From positions 2,393,001-2,457,000 of the forward strand of contig NZ_JARXYR010000002.1 of NCBI RefSeq assembly GCF_029893635.1: a DNA stretch of 64,000 bases, in the 5' to 3' direction. A program made the position numbers and the translations under genes. The notes beneath the pieces were generated by a model. It was not told the DNA's origin. It did no database searches and saw only the letters and a list, made by a program, of their open reading frames with translations. Each line of letters opens with the position of its first letter. Positions within the stretch are counted from its first letter, which is position 1. This DNA is from Variovorax sp. TBS-050B (GTDB lineage Bacteria; Pseudomonadota; Gammaproteobacteria; Burkholderiales; Burkholderiaceae_C). Shown piece after piece: positions 19,005 through 28,407 of the stretch.

Positions 19005-19146
19005 GAATACGGACAGCCGAACGCAGAAGGAAGACAAAAGAGCGCAAAGGTCGCAGAAGGGATCCATGTCTTTGGGCTGTTCCCTTCGCAAGACTTCTGC
19101 GACTTTCGCGAAACCTTCGCGTCCTCTGCGTTCGGTATCCGCATTC
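19005..19146. repeat. Long imperfect palindromic repeat, copy 2
   Basis: The left arm (GAATACGGACAGCCGAACGC...) and the reverse complement of the right arm (GAATGCGGATACCGAACGC...) match at both ends, with the inner parts more diverged than in copy 1 (3428-3550). Shared signature words are CGGACAGCCG, ACGCAG and the right-arm CCTTCGCGTCCTCTGCG. It lies between the binding-protein and ATPase genes of one importer, and folding there could lower downstream expression relative to the binding protein. Confidence 0.8.
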
Positions 19147-19169
19147 GACCCAGCCTGACGACCACTGAC

Positions 19170-20225
<1,056 letters not shown>

Positions 20226-20265
20226 ACGGCATAAGGCTTTGCCTTCGGACCGCGGGAAGGACTGC

Positions 20266-21981
20266 ATGAGCAGCACCATGGAAGCGCTGGCCGTGATACC
20301 GGCCAGGGCTGTTCCCGCCAGTCCCTTCGACCGTGAGCGCTGGCTGACCGGTGCGGCCGTGCTGCTGATGGTGGCGCTGCTGCTCGTGACGGTGGCGCTG
20401 CCCGTCGGCGCGCTCGTCGGGCAGAGCTTCTTCGACCGCGCGGGCAGCTTCGTCGGCCTCGCCAACTTCGCGCGCTACCTCGACAATCCCGCGCTGGTGC
20501 AGTCGGCGTTCAACAGCCTCTGGCTGGCCGCGCTCAGCGCCGTCGTCTGCACCGCCATCGCCTACGTGTATGCCTACGGCCTCATGCTGTCGTGCATGCC
20601 GGCCAAGGGCGTGCTGCGCGCGGTGGCGCTGGTGCCGCTGCTCGCGCCTTCGCTGCTGCCGGCCATCAGCCTGGTCTATCTCTTCGGCAACCAAGGCCTG
20701 TTCAAGGGGCTGCTCGGCGATGCCTCGATCTACGGGCCGCTCGGCATTGTGCTGGGCTCGGTGTTCTGGACGCTGCCGCATGCGCTGCTGATCCTGACCA
20801 CCGCCATGGCCACCTCCGACGGCCGGCTCTACGAGGCCGCGCAGACCCTGGGCGCCTCGCGCTGGCGGATGTTCCGCACCGTCACGCTGCCGTCCACGCG
20901 CTACGGGCTCATCGTGGCCGGGATGGTCGTGTTCGTGCTCGTCATCACCGATTTCGGCGTGCCCAAGGTCGTGGGCGGCCAGACCGGCGTGCTGGCGACC
21001 GACATCTACAAGCAGGTCGTCGGGCAGCAGAACTTCCAGATGGGCGCGGTGGTCGGCCTGGTGCTGCTGCTGCCCGCGGTGCTCTCGTTCCTGGTCGAGC
21101 GCCACGTGCGCAGCCGGCAGGCCGCCGCGCTCTCGGCGCGCGCCACGCCCTACCGGCCCGAGCCGGTGAAGGCGCGCGACCGCGCGCTGCTCGCCTTCTG
21201 CGCGCTGGTCGCCTGCGCCATCCTCGTGATGATCGGCATGGCCGTGTTCGCATCGCTCGCCACCTACTGGCCCTACAAGCTCACGCCGTCGCTCAAGAAC
21301 TACGACTTCGGCAACATGGACGGCGGCGGCTGGGGCAGCTACTTCAATTCGCTCCGGCTCGCGGCCTGTGCCGCGGTGGCGGGTGCGCTCGCCACCTTCG
21401 TCTCGGCCTACCTGGTCGAGAAGCCGCGCCACTTCGGCCTGGCGCGCGAGCTGCTGAACCTTCTGGCGAACCTGCCGCTCGCGGTGCCGGGGCTGGTGCT
21501 CGGCGTGGGCTACATCTTCTTCTTCATCTCGCCCTCGAATCCGCTGCGCGCCATCTACGGCAGCATGACGATCCTGGTCGTCTGCACCGTGGCGCACTTC
21601 TTCTCGGTGGCGCACCTCACCTCGCTGAGCGCGCTGCGCCAGCTCGACCGCGAGTACGAGCTGGTGTCGGAATCGATGGGTATTCCGTTCTGGCACACGC
21701 TCTGGCGCATCCATCTGCCCGTTGCGCTGCCGACGGTGCTCCACGTGGCCGGCTACTTCTTCGTGAACGCGATGACCACCGTCTCGGCCGTCGTGTTCCT
21801 GTATTCGCCGCAGACCACGCTGGCGGCCATCGCCGTGCTCAACATGGACGACGCGGGCGACGTGGCGCCCGCCGCCGCGATGGCTTCGCTGATCATGCTC
21901 ACGGCCGCCATCGGCCGCGGTTTGTTCGCGCTGGCCGGGCACTGGGCGCTGGCGCGCACGCAGCAATGGCGGCAGCGTTGA
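20266..21981 (+). CDS. 2-aminoethylphosphonate-type ABC transporter permease (fused)
   Basis: A 571-residue inner-membrane permease made of two binding-protein-dependent transport domains in one chain, as in FbpB and PhnU2 proteins. Each half has an EAA loop: EAAQTLGASRWRMFRTVTLP in the first and ELVSESMGIPFWHTLWRIHLP in the second. About twelve hydrophobic segments are visible. The ATG at 20266 follows GGGAAGG at the usual distance. It completes the three-gene importer that starts at 17966. The gene ends about 100 nt before a tiny lipoprotein gene, and no obvious terminator was seen in that gap. Confidence 0.86.
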   Translation: MSSTMEALAVIPARAVPASPFDRERWLTGAAVLLMVALLLVTVALPVGALVGQSFFDRAGSFVGLANFARYLDNPALVQSAFNSLWLAALSAVVCTAIAYVYAYGLMLSCMPAKGVLRAVALVPLLAPSLLPAISLVYLFGNQGLFKGLLGDASIYGPLGIVLGSVFWTLPHALLILTTAMATSDGRLYEAAQTLGASRWRMFRTVTLPSTRYGLIVAGMVVFVLVITDFGVPKVVGGQTGVLATDIYKQVVGQQNFQMGAVVGLVLLLPAVLSFLVERHVRSRQAAALSARATPYRPEPVKARDRALLAFCALVACAILVMIGMAVFASLATYWPYKLTPSLKNYDFGNMDGGGWGSYFNSLRLAACAAVAGALATFVSAYLVEKPRHFGLARELLNLLANLPLAVPGLVLGVGYIFFFISPSNPLRAIYGSMTILVVCTVAHFFSVAHLTSLSALRQLDREYELVSESMGIPFWHTLWRIHLPVALPTVLHVAGYFFVNAMTTVSAVVFLYSPQTTLAAIAVLNMDDAGDVAPAAAMASLIMLTAAIGRGLFALAGHWALARTQQWRQR

Positions 21982-22087
21982 GCGGCGGCTCGATGGTCTC
22001 GTCCGCTGCCTGCCTCGATGGGCTCGATGCCCGCTGAAGCGCCCTCGGCGCCACGTCCGACTTGACCGCGGGCGCCGCGGGCCTAGC

Positions 22088-22225
22088 ATGCGCCTCATGC
22101 GAAGCACATTCGTCGCGTTCCTCTGCTGCCTCGGGCTGATGGCCGCAGGCTGCAACGACAAGCCGAAGCCCGGCGGGCCGATGCCCAAGGCCGCGCAGGC
22201 TGTCGTTGTGCCCTCGGCGGCCTGA
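22088..22225 (+). CDS. Very small putative lipoprotein, 45 aa
   Basis: A 45-residue reading frame whose product starts MRLMRSTFVAFLCCLGLMAA and continues GCNDKPKPGGPMPKAAQ. It has a basic start, a hydrophobic stretch and a lipobox-like LMAAGC, so it would be a lipoprotein with a mature part of only about 24 residues. A second ATG at 22097 gives a 42-residue version. No strong ribosome-binding site is visible, which lowers confidence. It stands between the phosphonate importer and an MFS gene. Small Pro/Lys-rich lipoproteins of this type are common in Comamonadaceae, but I cannot name a family. Confidence 0.5.
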   Translation: MRLMRSTFVAFLCCLGLMAAGCNDKPKPGGPMPKAAQAVVVPSAA

Positions 22226-22351
22226 TTCGCCCGGCAGGGCCAGCGCCGTCCAGGCGACGGCGCGGCGCTTCGCTGCGCCATCGCGCGATGCCTTGTATGC
22301 TCGACGCCACCCTCCCGGCGCCCGGCGCCCGGCGCGCAAGAAGAAGGAACG

Positions 22352-23602
22352 ATGGAGACATCCCCCGCCCGACACCAGCCCGACTCCCGCTACGCCATGG
22401 CGCGGCTCGCGCTCACGCTGCTCGTCATGACGGTCGGCAGCAGCGGCATGTACGTGGTCTCCGTGATGCTGCCGTCGGTGCAGGCCGAGTTCGGCATCGC
22501 ACGCGCCGACGCCTCGCTGCCCTACACGCTGCTGATGCTCGGTTTCGGCGTGGGCGGCGTGCTGATGGGCAAGCTGGCCGACCGCTTCGGCGTGATGTGG
22601 CCGCTGCTCGGCGGGGCGGTGTGCCTCGGGCTCGGCTACGTCGCCTCGGGCCTGGCGGGCGGCATCGTGTCGTTCACCATCGCGCAGACGCTGCTCGTCG
22701 GGCTGCTCGGCAGCTCGGTGGCCTTCGCGCCGCTGGTGGCCGACACCTCGCTGTGGTTCGTCAAGCGCCGCGGCATCGCAGTGGCCGTGTGCGCCAGCGG
22801 CAACTACGTGGCGGGCGCGGTGTGGCCGCCGATCGTGCAGCACTTCATCGAGACGGTCGGCTGGCGCCAGACCTACATCGGCATGGGCCTGTTCTGCGGC
22901 GTCGTGATGGCGCTGCTGGCGCTGTTCTTCCGCGCCCGGCCGCCCGCGGTCGTCGTCGCTCAACCCGTCGCAGGCAACGCCGGCGCCACGGTGCGCAATC
23001 TCGCGCGGCCCTTCGGCCTGTCCACCGGCACCGCGCAGGGCCTTCTGTGCGTGGCGGGCGTCGCCTGCTGCGTGGCGATGGCGATGCCGCAGGTGCACAT
23101 CGTGGCCTATTGCAGCGACCTCGGCTATGGACCGGCGCGCGGCGCGCAGATGCTCTCGCTGATGCTCGCCTTCGGCGTGGTGAGCCGGCTGGTGTCGGGC
23201 GCGATCTGCGACCGCATCGGCGGGCTGCGCACGCTGCTGCTCGGCGGTGCGCTGCAGTGCGTGGCGCTGCTGTTGTTCCTGCCCTTCGACGGGCTGGTGC
23301 CGCTCTACGTGGTGTCGGCGCTGTTCGGGCTGTTCCAGGGCGGCATCGTGCCGTCCTACGCAATCATCGTGCGCGAGCACTTCCCGGCCTCGGAGGCCGG
23401 CGCGCGCGTGGGCACGGTGCTGATGTTCACGCTGTTCGGTATGGCGCTGGGCGGCTGGATGTCGGGCAAGGTGTTCGACCTCACGGGCAGCTACCACGCG
23501 GCCTTCGTGAACGGCATTGCGTGGAACCTCGTCAACGTGTCGATCGCGAGTTTCCTGCTGTACCGGGTGACGGGCTTCGGCAGGCGCCGCGCGACGGCAT
23601 AG
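22352..23602 (+). CDS. MFS transporter
   Basis: A 416-residue major facilitator with about twelve membrane segments. The loop-2 motif GKLADRFGVMWPLLGGA follows helix 2, with the related SGAICDRIGGLRTLLLGG at the symmetry-related position. This and the overall layout are typical of the monocarboxylate/oxalate-formate antiporter-like subgroup. An AAGGAACG ribosome-binding site precedes the ATG. It is a monocistronic unit convergent with the phospholipase genes, only 31 nt from the end of the nearer one. Substrate cannot be assigned; organic acids are likely for this subgroup (inference). Confidence 0.82.
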   Translation: METSPARHQPDSRYAMARLALTLLVMTVGSSGMYVVSVMLPSVQAEFGIARADASLPYTLLMLGFGVGGVLMGKLADRFGVMWPLLGGAVCLGLGYVASGLAGGIVSFTIAQTLLVGLLGSSVAFAPLVADTSLWFVKRRGIAVAVCASGNYVAGAVWPPIVQHFIETVGWRQTYIGMGLFCGVVMALLALFFRARPPAVVVAQPVAGNAGATVRNLARPFGLSTGTAQGLLCVAGVACCVAMAMPQVHIVAYCSDLGYGPARGAQMLSLMLAFGVVSRLVSGAICDRIGGLRTLLLGGALQCVALLLFLPFDGLVPLYVVSALFGLFQGGIVPSYAIIVREHFPASEAGARVGTVLMFTLFGMALGGWMSGKVFDLTGSYHAAFVNGIAWNLVNVSIASFLLYRVTGFGRRRATA

Positions 23603-23633
23603 GCTGCAACGCCGCGCGGCGCATCCTGGGTCC

Positions 23634-25880
23634 TCAGAGATCGGGCATGCCCATCGCGGGATCGCTCACCGAATGCCGGCCGGTCTCCACGCGGCCCGCG
23701 AAGCGGCGCGCATAGCTGGTGTCCGCATCGCAGGCGACGGCGAAGTCGTACCACGCGCCGCTCGATGCCAGTTCCCAGTGCAGCTCGGCCTTGCCGCCGG
23801 GCTGCACGGTCGCGGTCCACGGACCGTCGTCGCGGTAGGCCTTGGCGCGCACCGTGAAGCTGCAGGCCTTCGAACCGGTGTTGAGCATTTCGAGGTAGAC
23901 GTTGCCGTTAGCGATGTCGTAGCACACGCGCACTTCGGGGTTCGGCGCATCGGCGGCGCGCAGGCTGCCGAGGTCCCCCTTGAAGTGCCGGTGGAAGCCA
24001 TTGGGTCCGAGCACCCACAGATCGTAGAAGCCGCTGTTGTCGGCCGCTGCGTTCCAGGTGTCGTCGAGCGTCTTGCCGGCCTCGAGCATGTAGCGGCGCG
24101 GCAGGCGGCCGAGGTTGAGCCTGTCGTAGACGTGGAACACCGCGCCCGTGCTGCCGGTGTTCGCGAACAGCAGCTGCACCTTGCCGTCGAGCGGCGCCAC
24201 GCGCGCGCTCGTGTGCAGCTCGTAGGGCAGCGCGCGCGAGGGCCGCGTGCCGGTGGCCTGGCGCGGCAGCTGCGGATCGAGCGGCAGCGGCACCTGGGCC
24301 AGCGCTTCCTGGTTGCGCCGGATCTGGTCGGCCTCCGCGCGCGTGGCGCGGCCGGCGAGCGTGGGCAGCGCTTCGTCGTTGGGGTTCTTGAAGTTGAAGG
24401 CGCTCGTGAGGTCGCCGCAGACCGCGCGCCGGAACGGGCCGATGTTCGGCTCCTGAACGCCGAAGCGCGCCTCGATGAAGCGCAGCACCGAGGTGTGGTC
24501 GAAGGCCTCGGAGTTCACCCAGCCGCCGCGGCTCCAGGGCGAGATCACGTACATCGGCACGCGCGGGCCGGGGCCGTACACGCGGCCGTCCGGCGCGGGC
24601 TGCTTGGTGCTGCCGGGCGGCGCGGGCTGGTTGAAGTATTCGTGCGCCATCGCATCGGCCGGCAGCGTGGTCTTGCCGGCGTAGCTGCCGTCGGCGTTCT
24701 TCGACGGCGGGGAAGGCGAGGGCAGGTGGTCGAAGTAGCCGTCGTTCTCGTCGAAGTTGACGAAGAGCACCGTCTTGCTCCACACCTCGGGCACGGCGGT
24801 GAGCGCGTCCAGCACTTCCTGCAGGAACCAGGCGCCCTGCACCGGGCTCGACGGGCCGGGGTGCTCGCAGTAGATCGAGGGCGCGTTCATCCACGCGACC
24901 TGCGGCAGCGTGCCTTCGCGGATGTCGCGCTTGAAGGCCTCGAGGTAGTCCTCGGGCTTCGTGCCCGGCAGCGTGTTGGCCACGCCCTTGTAGAGCGGGC
25001 TCTTCGCGTCGTCGGTGGCGCGGTCGTAGGCCTTGTAGGGCAGCGCCTGCCCGGTGTTGGCATAGGGCTCGTTGGGCTTGCCGCCGCTCGACACCGGATA
25101 GCCCGAGTCGAGGTTGGCCTGGCGGAACTGCCGGAACGCACCGAGCATGTTGTCGCCCCATTCGTCGGGCATGTTCTGGTAGCTGATCCAGCGCACGCCC
25201 GCCGCCTCGAGGCGCTCGGCATAGGTCTTCCAGGTGTAGCCGGTGTTCGGCGAATCCGGCTGGCCGCTGATCCAGTCCCACTCGTTGGTGACGAAGGCGG
25301 TGTTGCTCGCCGTCGGTCCGTTGGTGCCGGTGAGATGGAACGCGCGGTTCGCATCGGTGCCCGTGTGCATGCTGCAGTGGTAGGCATCGCAGAGCGTGAA
25401 GGCATTCGCGAGCGCGAACTGGAACGGGATCTCCGCTTGCTTGTGGTAGCCCATGGCCTTGCTCGTCTTGTAGCGCGGCCACTGGTACAGGCGCCCGCCG
25501 TCCCAGGCGTTCTGGCTGTCGGCCCAGTCGTGCGGCGTGCCGCCGTCGCGCTGGGCGTTGCCCTTGGAGCTGTCGAGGTGGTAGGGCAGGATGACCTTGC
25601 CGGTGGCATCGCTCTGCTGCCACACGTTCATGCCCTTGGGCAGCGGAATGGTGAAGCGGTCTCCGAAGCCGCGCACGCCCATGAGCGTGCCGAAGTAGTG
25701 GTCGAACGAGCGGTTTTCCTGCATCAGGATGACGATGTGCTCGACGTCGTTGATGGTGCCGGTCTTGTTGTTGGCCGGAATGGCGAGTGCGCGGCGGATG
25801 CTGGGCGGGAAGGCCGAGAGCGCGAGTGCGCTGGCGCCCGTGGTGGCGGCGCCGGTCAGAAACTTGCGACGGGAGTTCAT
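23634..25880 (-). CDS. Phospholipase C, phosphocholine-specific, Tat-exported (copy 2)
   Basis: A 748-residue secreted phosphoesterase of the phospholipase C/acid phosphatase superfamily, like Pseudomonas PlcN/PlcH. It begins with a Tat signal (MNSRRKFLTGAATTGASALA). The catalytic core has HIVILMQENRSFDHYFGTL, then YHCSMHTGTDANR and FVNFDENDGYFDH. The C-terminal half has two DUF756-type beta domains (from about GTRPSRALPYELH). It is nearly a duplicate of the gene 14 nt upstream (25895-28087). The start is the ATG at 25880; the frame runs open far upstream through its neighbour but has no signal there. It is expected to hydrolyse phosphatidylcholine or sphingomyelin outside the cell. Confidence 0.9.
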   Translation of the reverse strand: MNSRRKFLTGAATTGASALALSAFPPSIRRALAIPANNKTGTINDVEHIVILMQENRSFDHYFGTLMGVRGFGDRFTIPLPKGMNVWQQSDATGKVILPYHLDSSKGNAQRDGGTPHDWADSQNAWDGGRLYQWPRYKTSKAMGYHKQAEIPFQFALANAFTLCDAYHCSMHTGTDANRAFHLTGTNGPTASNTAFVTNEWDWISGQPDSPNTGYTWKTYAERLEAAGVRWISYQNMPDEWGDNMLGAFRQFRQANLDSGYPVSSGGKPNEPYANTGQALPYKAYDRATDDAKSPLYKGVANTLPGTKPEDYLEAFKRDIREGTLPQVAWMNAPSIYCEHPGPSSPVQGAWFLQEVLDALTAVPEVWSKTVLFVNFDENDGYFDHLPSPSPPSKNADGSYAGKTTLPADAMAHEYFNQPAPPGSTKQPAPDGRVYGPGPRVPMYVISPWSRGGWVNSEAFDHTSVLRFIEARFGVQEPNIGPFRRAVCGDLTSAFNFKNPNDEALPTLAGRATRAEADQIRRNQEALAQVPLPLDPQLPRQATGTRPSRALPYELHTSARVAPLDGKVQLLFANTGSTGAVFHVYDRLNLGRLPRRYMLEAGKTLDDTWNAAADNSGFYDLWVLGPNGFHRHFKGDLGSLRAADAPNPEVRVCYDIANGNVYLEMLNTGSKACSFTVRAKAYRDDGPWTATVQPGGKAELHWELASSGAWYDFAVACDADTSYARRFAGRVETGRHSVSDPAMGMPDL

Positions 25881-25894
25881 GTCGGTCGTGCGCC

Positions 25895-28087
25895 TCACAG
25901 GTCGACCATGCCCAGGGCCGGGTCGCTCACGCCGTGGCGGCCGGTCTCGACGCGGCCCGCAAAGCGGCGCTGCCAGCTGGCGTCGGCATCGCAGCTGACG
26001 ACGAAGTCGTACCACGCGCCGCTCCCGGCGAGCTCCCAGTGGAGCTCGGCCTTGGCGCCGCCTTGCACGGTCGCGGTCCAGGGGCCGTCGTCGCGGTAGG
26101 CCTTGGCGCGCACCGTGAACTTCGCGCCGTTCTTGCCGCCGTTGAGCATTTCGAGGTAGACGTTGCCGTTGGCGATGTCGTAGCACACGCGCACCTCGGG
26201 CACCGCCGCGTCGCCGGCGCGCAGCCGGTTGAGGTCGCCCTTGAAATGGCGATGGAAGCCGTTGGGCCCGAGCACCCAGAGGTCGTAGAAGCCGCTGTCG
26301 TCGCTCATCGCGTTCCAGGCGTCGTCGAGCGTCTTTCCGGGCTCCACCATGAAGCGGCGCGGGAGGCGGTCGAGGTGCAGCTTGTCGTAGACGTGGAACA
26401 CCGCGGCCGCGCGGCCGGTGTTCGCGAAGATCAGCCGCACCTGGCCCGTGCCCAGGTCGCTGCGCGCACTGGCATGCAGCTCGTAGGGCAGCGCGCGCGA
26501 AGGCCGTGTGCCGGTCGCCTGGCGCGGCAGTTGCGGATCGACCGGCAGCGGCACCTGCGCCAGCTTCTCCTGGTCGCTGCGCAACTGGTCGGCGGCGCTG
26601 CGCGTGGTGCGCCCCGCGAGCGTGGGCAGCACCTCGTTGTTCGGGTTCGCGAAATTGAACGCGCTGGTCAGGTCGCCGCACACCGCGCGGCGGAACGCGC
26701 TGATCTGCGGCTCCTGGACGCCGAAGCGCGCCTCGATGAAGCGCAGCACCGAGGTGTGGTCGAAGGCCTGCGAGTTGACCCAGCCGCCGCGGCTCCAGGG
26801 CGAGACCACGTACATCGGCACGCGTACGCCGGGACCGTAGACGCGGCCATCGGGCGCCGGCTGGCTCGTGGTCCCCGGCGGCTTGGGGTGGTTGAAGTAC
26901 TCGGGCGCGAGCGCCTCGACCGGCAGCGTGGTCTTGCCGGCGGGCGTGCCGTCGGGGTTGATCGACGGCGCGGCGGGCGACGGGTAGTGGTCGAAGTAGC
27001 CGTCGTTTTCGTCGAAGTTGATGAAGAGCACGGTCTTGCTCCAGACCTCGGGCACCGCGGTGAGTGCGTCGAGCGTCTCCTGGATGTACCAGCCGCCCTG
27101 GACCGGGCTCGACGGGCCCGGGTGCTCCGAGTAGGTGGCGGGCGCGATGATCCACGAGACCTGCGGCAGCTTGCCGTTCTTGATGTCCTGGCGGAACTGC
27201 TCGAGGAACCCGCCGTCGCTCATGGTGTTGGCGATGCCCTTGTAGAGCGGATTGCCCGCGTCGTCGCTCGCCGGATCGTAGGCCGGGGAGGCCGTGTCGT
27301 TGCTCACGGGCTTGCCGGAGGCCTCGTTGGCGAGCCGGTACTGCTTGAAGCCTGCGAGCGGGTTGTCGCCGAAGTTCTCAGGCATGTTCTGGTAGACGAT
27401 CCAGCTGACCTTGGCCTCCTGCAGGCGCTCGGGGTAGGTCTTCCATTCGTAGCCCTTGGCCGAGCTGTCGATCGAGTCCCATTCGTTGTTCACCGTGGCC
27501 ACGCCCGCGCCGGTCGGACCGTTGGTGCCGGCCCAGAGGAACATGCGGTTCGAGTTGGTGCCGGTGTGCATGCTGCAGTGGTAGCCGTCGCACAGCGTGA
27601 AGGCATTGGCCAGCGCGAACTGGAACGGCAGCTCGGCTTCCTTGAAGTAGCCCATCGCGGCATTGGTCTTGTAGCGCGCCCATTGGTAGGTGCGGCCGCC
27701 GTCCCAGGCGTTCTGGCCGTCGCTCCACGAGTGCGGCGTGCCGCTCACGCGCTGGGCGTTGCCCCTGGAACTGTCGAGATGGTAGGGAAGGATCGCCTTG
27801 CCGCTGGCATCGCTCTGCTGCCACACGTTCATGCCCTTAGGCAGCGGAATGGTGAAGCGGTCGCCGAAGCCGCGCACGCCCATGAGCGTGCCGAAGTAGT
27901 GGTCGAACGAACGGTTCTCCTGCATCAGGATCACGATGTGCTCGACGTCTTTGATGGTGCCGGTCTTGTTGTTGGCCGGAATGGCGAGTGCGCGGCGGAT
28001 GCTCGGCGGAAAGGCCGAGAGCGCGAGTGCGGCGGCACCGGTGGTGGCGGCGCCGGTGAGGAAGTGGCGGCGGGAGTTCATGGTCAT
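25895..28087 (-). CDS. Phospholipase C, phosphocholine-specific, Tat-exported (copy 1)
   Basis: A 730-residue tandem paralogue of the preceding entry, same layout. The Tat signal is MTMNSRRHFLTGAATTGAAA. The core is HIVILMQENRSFDHYFGTL, YHCSMHTGTNSNR and FINFDENDGYFDH, and two C-terminal beta domains follow. An AAGGA site 8 nt before the ATG at 28087 supports this start. The copies differ mainly in the middle (residues about 190-330), where copy 2 carries a 20-residue excess, suggesting divergence in substrate range after duplication. Both genes lie in one minus-strand operon behind two lipoprotein genes. Secretion beyond the periplasm by the nearby T2SS is inferred from the Pseudomonas enzymes. 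Confidence 0.9.
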   Translation of the reverse strand: MTMNSRRHFLTGAATTGAAALALSAFPPSIRRALAIPANNKTGTIKDVEHIVILMQENRSFDHYFGTLMGVRGFGDRFTIPLPKGMNVWQQSDASGKAILPYHLDSSRGNAQRVSGTPHSWSDGQNAWDGGRTYQWARYKTNAAMGYFKEAELPFQFALANAFTLCDGYHCSMHTGTNSNRMFLWAGTNGPTGAGVATVNNEWDSIDSSAKGYEWKTYPERLQEAKVSWIVYQNMPENFGDNPLAGFKQYRLANEASGKPVSNDTASPAYDPASDDAGNPLYKGIANTMSDGGFLEQFRQDIKNGKLPQVSWIIAPATYSEHPGPSSPVQGGWYIQETLDALTAVPEVWSKTVLFINFDENDGYFDHYPSPAAPSINPDGTPAGKTTLPVEALAPEYFNHPKPPGTTSQPAPDGRVYGPGVRVPMYVVSPWSRGGWVNSQAFDHTSVLRFIEARFGVQEPQISAFRRAVCGDLTSAFNFANPNNEVLPTLAGRTTRSAADQLRSDQEKLAQVPLPVDPQLPRQATGTRPSRALPYELHASARSDLGTGQVRLIFANTGRAAAVFHVYDKLHLDRLPRRFMVEPGKTLDDAWNAMSDDSGFYDLWVLGPNGFHRHFKGDLNRLRAGDAAVPEVRVCYDIANGNVYLEMLNGGKNGAKFTVRAKAYRDDGPWTATVQGGAKAELHWELAGSGAWYDFVVSCDADASWQRRFAGRVETGRHGVSDPALGMVDL

Positions 28088-28131
28088 CGCGTGCGTCCTT
28101 GGTGTTTTCGTGCGGGCGTTCCAGGGAGCAC

Positions 28132-28353
28132 TCAGGGCGCGCAGCGCATCACCGGCGCGGTGGTGGCGGGCGGCTCGGGCGTCGGCTCGGGCGAGGTGGG
28201 CGTGCCGGCGCCGGGATTGCCGACGACAGGCAGGCCGCCGAAGAAACCGCCGCCGCTGCCGCTGCCGCCGCCACAGGCGGACAGCAGGCAGGCCAGCAGG
28301 AGCGCGGGCGCGAGGCGCGGCAGGCGAAGGTGCGGGTGTTGCGAACGTTGCAT
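28132..28353 (-). CDS. Small putative lipoprotein, 73 aa
   Basis: A 73-residue protein with a lipoprotein signal (LAPALLLACLLSACGGG, lipobox LSAC). A Gly-rich linker and a Pro/Thr-rich segment (GTPTSPEPTPEPPATTAP) follow, ending VMRCAP. After processing, the mature part would be an extended tether of about 45 residues. It lies 44 nt upstream of the first phospholipase C gene and 54 nt after the AlkP/LamG lipoprotein gene, all on the minus strand, so it is probably part of that operon. No enzymatic domain fits in this length; it may be a stabiliser or simply a surface peptide. Function unknown. Confidence 0.65.
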   Translation of the reverse strand: MQRSQHPHLRLPRLAPALLLACLLSACGGGSGSGGGFFGGLPVVGNPGAGTPTSPEPTPEPPATTAPVMRCAP

Positions 28354-28407
28354 GGGGATTCCTTTCTTTTCAGGGAGTTGTTGTGTGTCGAGAGGCGGGG
28401 CCGCAGC

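Noticed and set aside
23634..27155. A single open frame running from the first phospholipase copy into the second, suggesting a giant fusion
   Set aside because: The Tat leader at 25880 and the stop of the other copy at 25895 show two separate genes; the upstream part of the frame is a shadow.
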